Shown here one piece after another: positions 32,947-33,715 of a DNA stretch of 33,715 bases. The notes under the pieces were generated by a model. The model was not told the DNA's origin and did not search any database. It saw nothing but the letters and a program-made list of their open reading frames with translations. Position numbers and translations under genes: made by a program. Origin of the DNA: Candidatus Dactylopiibacterium sp. (GTDB taxonomy: Bacteria > Pseudomonadota > Gammaproteobacteria > Burkholderiales > Rhodocyclaceae); NCBI GenBank assembly GCA_031119555.1, contig JAVHXQ010000040.1, forward strand, positions 1 through 33,715. The letters run 5' to 3'. Each line of letters begins with the position of its first letter. Position 1 is the first letter of the stretch.

Positions 32947-33715
32947 ATGACCCAGCCCCTTCTCGAACTGCGCGGCCTGTGCCGCGACTACCCGGCAGGC
33001 GAAGACACGCTGCGCGTGCTGGACCACGTCGACCTCGGCATCCATGCCGGCGAGCTGGTTGCCATCGTGGGCGCCTCGGGCTCCGGCAAATCGACGCTGA
33101 TGAACATCCTCGGCTGCCTGGACCGCCCCACCGCCGGCAGCTACCGCGTCGCCGGCCGCGAGACCGGCAGCCTGGAGCCGGACGAGCTCGCCGAGCTGCG
33201 CCGCGAGCACTTCGGCTTCATCTTCCAGCGCTATCACCTGCTCGGCGATCTCGACGCGCAGGGCAACGTCGAGATCCCCGCGATCTACGCCGGCCGCCCG
33301 CGCCGCGAGCGCCACGCACGCGCGCGCCAGCTGCTCGCCCGCCTGGGCCTGGCCGAGCGCATGCATCACAAGCCGGGCCAGCTCTCCGGCGGCCAGCAGC
33401 AGCGCGTGTCGATCGCGCGTGCGCTCATGAACGGCGGCGAAGTGATCCTCGCCGACGAGCCCACCGGCGCGCTCGACACCCATAGCGGGCGCGAAGTGAT
33501 GGCCGTGCTGCGCGAGCTGCACGCCGACGGCCATACCATCATCATCGTCACGCACGACATGCAGGTCGCCAGTCACGCGCACCGCATCATCGAGATCCAG
33601 GACGGGCGCATCACGGCGGACCGCGCCAACACCCCCGCCCAGGAAGCCGCCGCGCCCCGCCCGGCGGAGCGCCGCGCCGCGCCCTCGGCGGCCCTCGCGC
33701 GCCCCTGGCTGGCGC
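32947..33715 (+). CDS. macB: MacB-like ABC exporter, ATPase part (runs off window end)
   Basis: The first 256 residues are visible; the four-span permease part is outside the window. The ATPase domain is complete: Walker [10 protein letters not shown] near residue 41, FQRYHLL, signature [15 protein letters not shown] near 145, Walker [13 protein letters not shown] and H-loop IIVTHD. After about residue 225 a proline/alanine-rich linker leads towards the membrane domain, as in MacB. GGAG lies 7 nt before the ATG. MacAB with TolC exports macrolides, lipopeptides or toxins; the actual substrate is unknown. Confidence 0.9.
   Translation, partial: MTQPLLELRGLCRDYPAGEDTLRVLDHVDLGIHAGELVAIVGASGSGKSTLMNILGCLDRPTAGSYRVAGRETGSLEPDELAELRREHFGFIFQRYHLLGDLDAQGNVEIPAIYAGRPRRERHARARQLLARLGLAERMHHKPGQLSGGQQQRVSIARALMNGGEVILADEPTGALDTHSGREVMAVLRELHADGHTIIIVTHDMQVASHAHRIIEIQDGRITADRANTPAQEAAAPRPAERRAAPSAALARPWLA

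Noticed and set aside
31681-33582. A minus-strand open frame of about 630 codons opposite macA and macB
   Set aside because: Low-complexity composition, no recognisable motif, and both opposite genes are well supported.

Overview
The window is about 33.7 kb of very GC-rich DNA with tightly packed genes and many ATGA start/stop overlaps. Gene content fits a free-living betaproteobacterium (Burkholderiales or Rhodocyclales): DsbB, MacAB, FixA/FixB-like ETF, YihY/BrkB, CsbD, BON-domain proteins and DUF883/DUF1328 stress proteins. That placement is inference. I see no phage, IS element, tRNA, rRNA or CRISPR array.

Layout. Position 1-713 is the 3' part of an RluF/RsuA-type pseudouridine synthase. 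From 786 to 18891 lies a stretch of envelope and stress genes, almost all on the minus strand: a periplasmic Cys-repeat protein, a giant NdvB/ChvB-like cyclic glucan synthase (2889 aa) behind a coupled 70-aa membrane protein, two BON lipoproteins, DUF883 and DUF1328 membrane proteins, CsbD, a stand-alone receiver protein, an AsmA-like protein and a YihY/BrkB protein. Embedded in it is a divergent CHASE3 histidine kinase / LuxR-type response regulator pair (12274-14342). From 18956 to 22561 come an HD-GYP protein with a zinc ribbon, an unusual ETF alpha/beta pair with a 98-aa coupled partner, and a divergent TetR regulator. From 22711 to 27512 are dsbB, a CNNM/CorC-type protein, a GNAT acetyltransferase, and a nicotinamidase/nicotinate phosphoribosyltransferase operon. 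From 27681 to 31610 is a complete siderophore ABC importer (binding protein, two permeases, ATPase) behind a Fur-box-like promoter. The window ends in macA and a truncated macB.

Most interesting observation. An 18-bp inverted repeat (TGTAGG-N6-CCTACA, or variants with TGTCAG/CTGACA halves) stands upstream of the envelope/stress genes. Six times (five in strong or partial form, one degenerate) the promoter-proximal half-site is followed, after exactly 44 nt by my hand count, by a -10-like hexamer (GATACT, TAGCCT, TAAGCT, TAAAGT, GATAAT, TACACT). The predicted transcript start then lies roughly 60-95 nt before a well-placed start codon. This is the geometry of an activator centred near -66. The promoters would drive the Cys-repeat protein, the 70-aa/ndvB operon, BON lipoprotein 1 plus a 54-aa protein, DUF1328-DUF883, the lone receiver, and BON lipoprotein 2-CsbD. 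I infer an envelope/osmotic stress regulon. The local LuxR-type response regulator is the obvious candidate to bind the repeat, and the lone receiver, itself a target, may feed back on the kinase.
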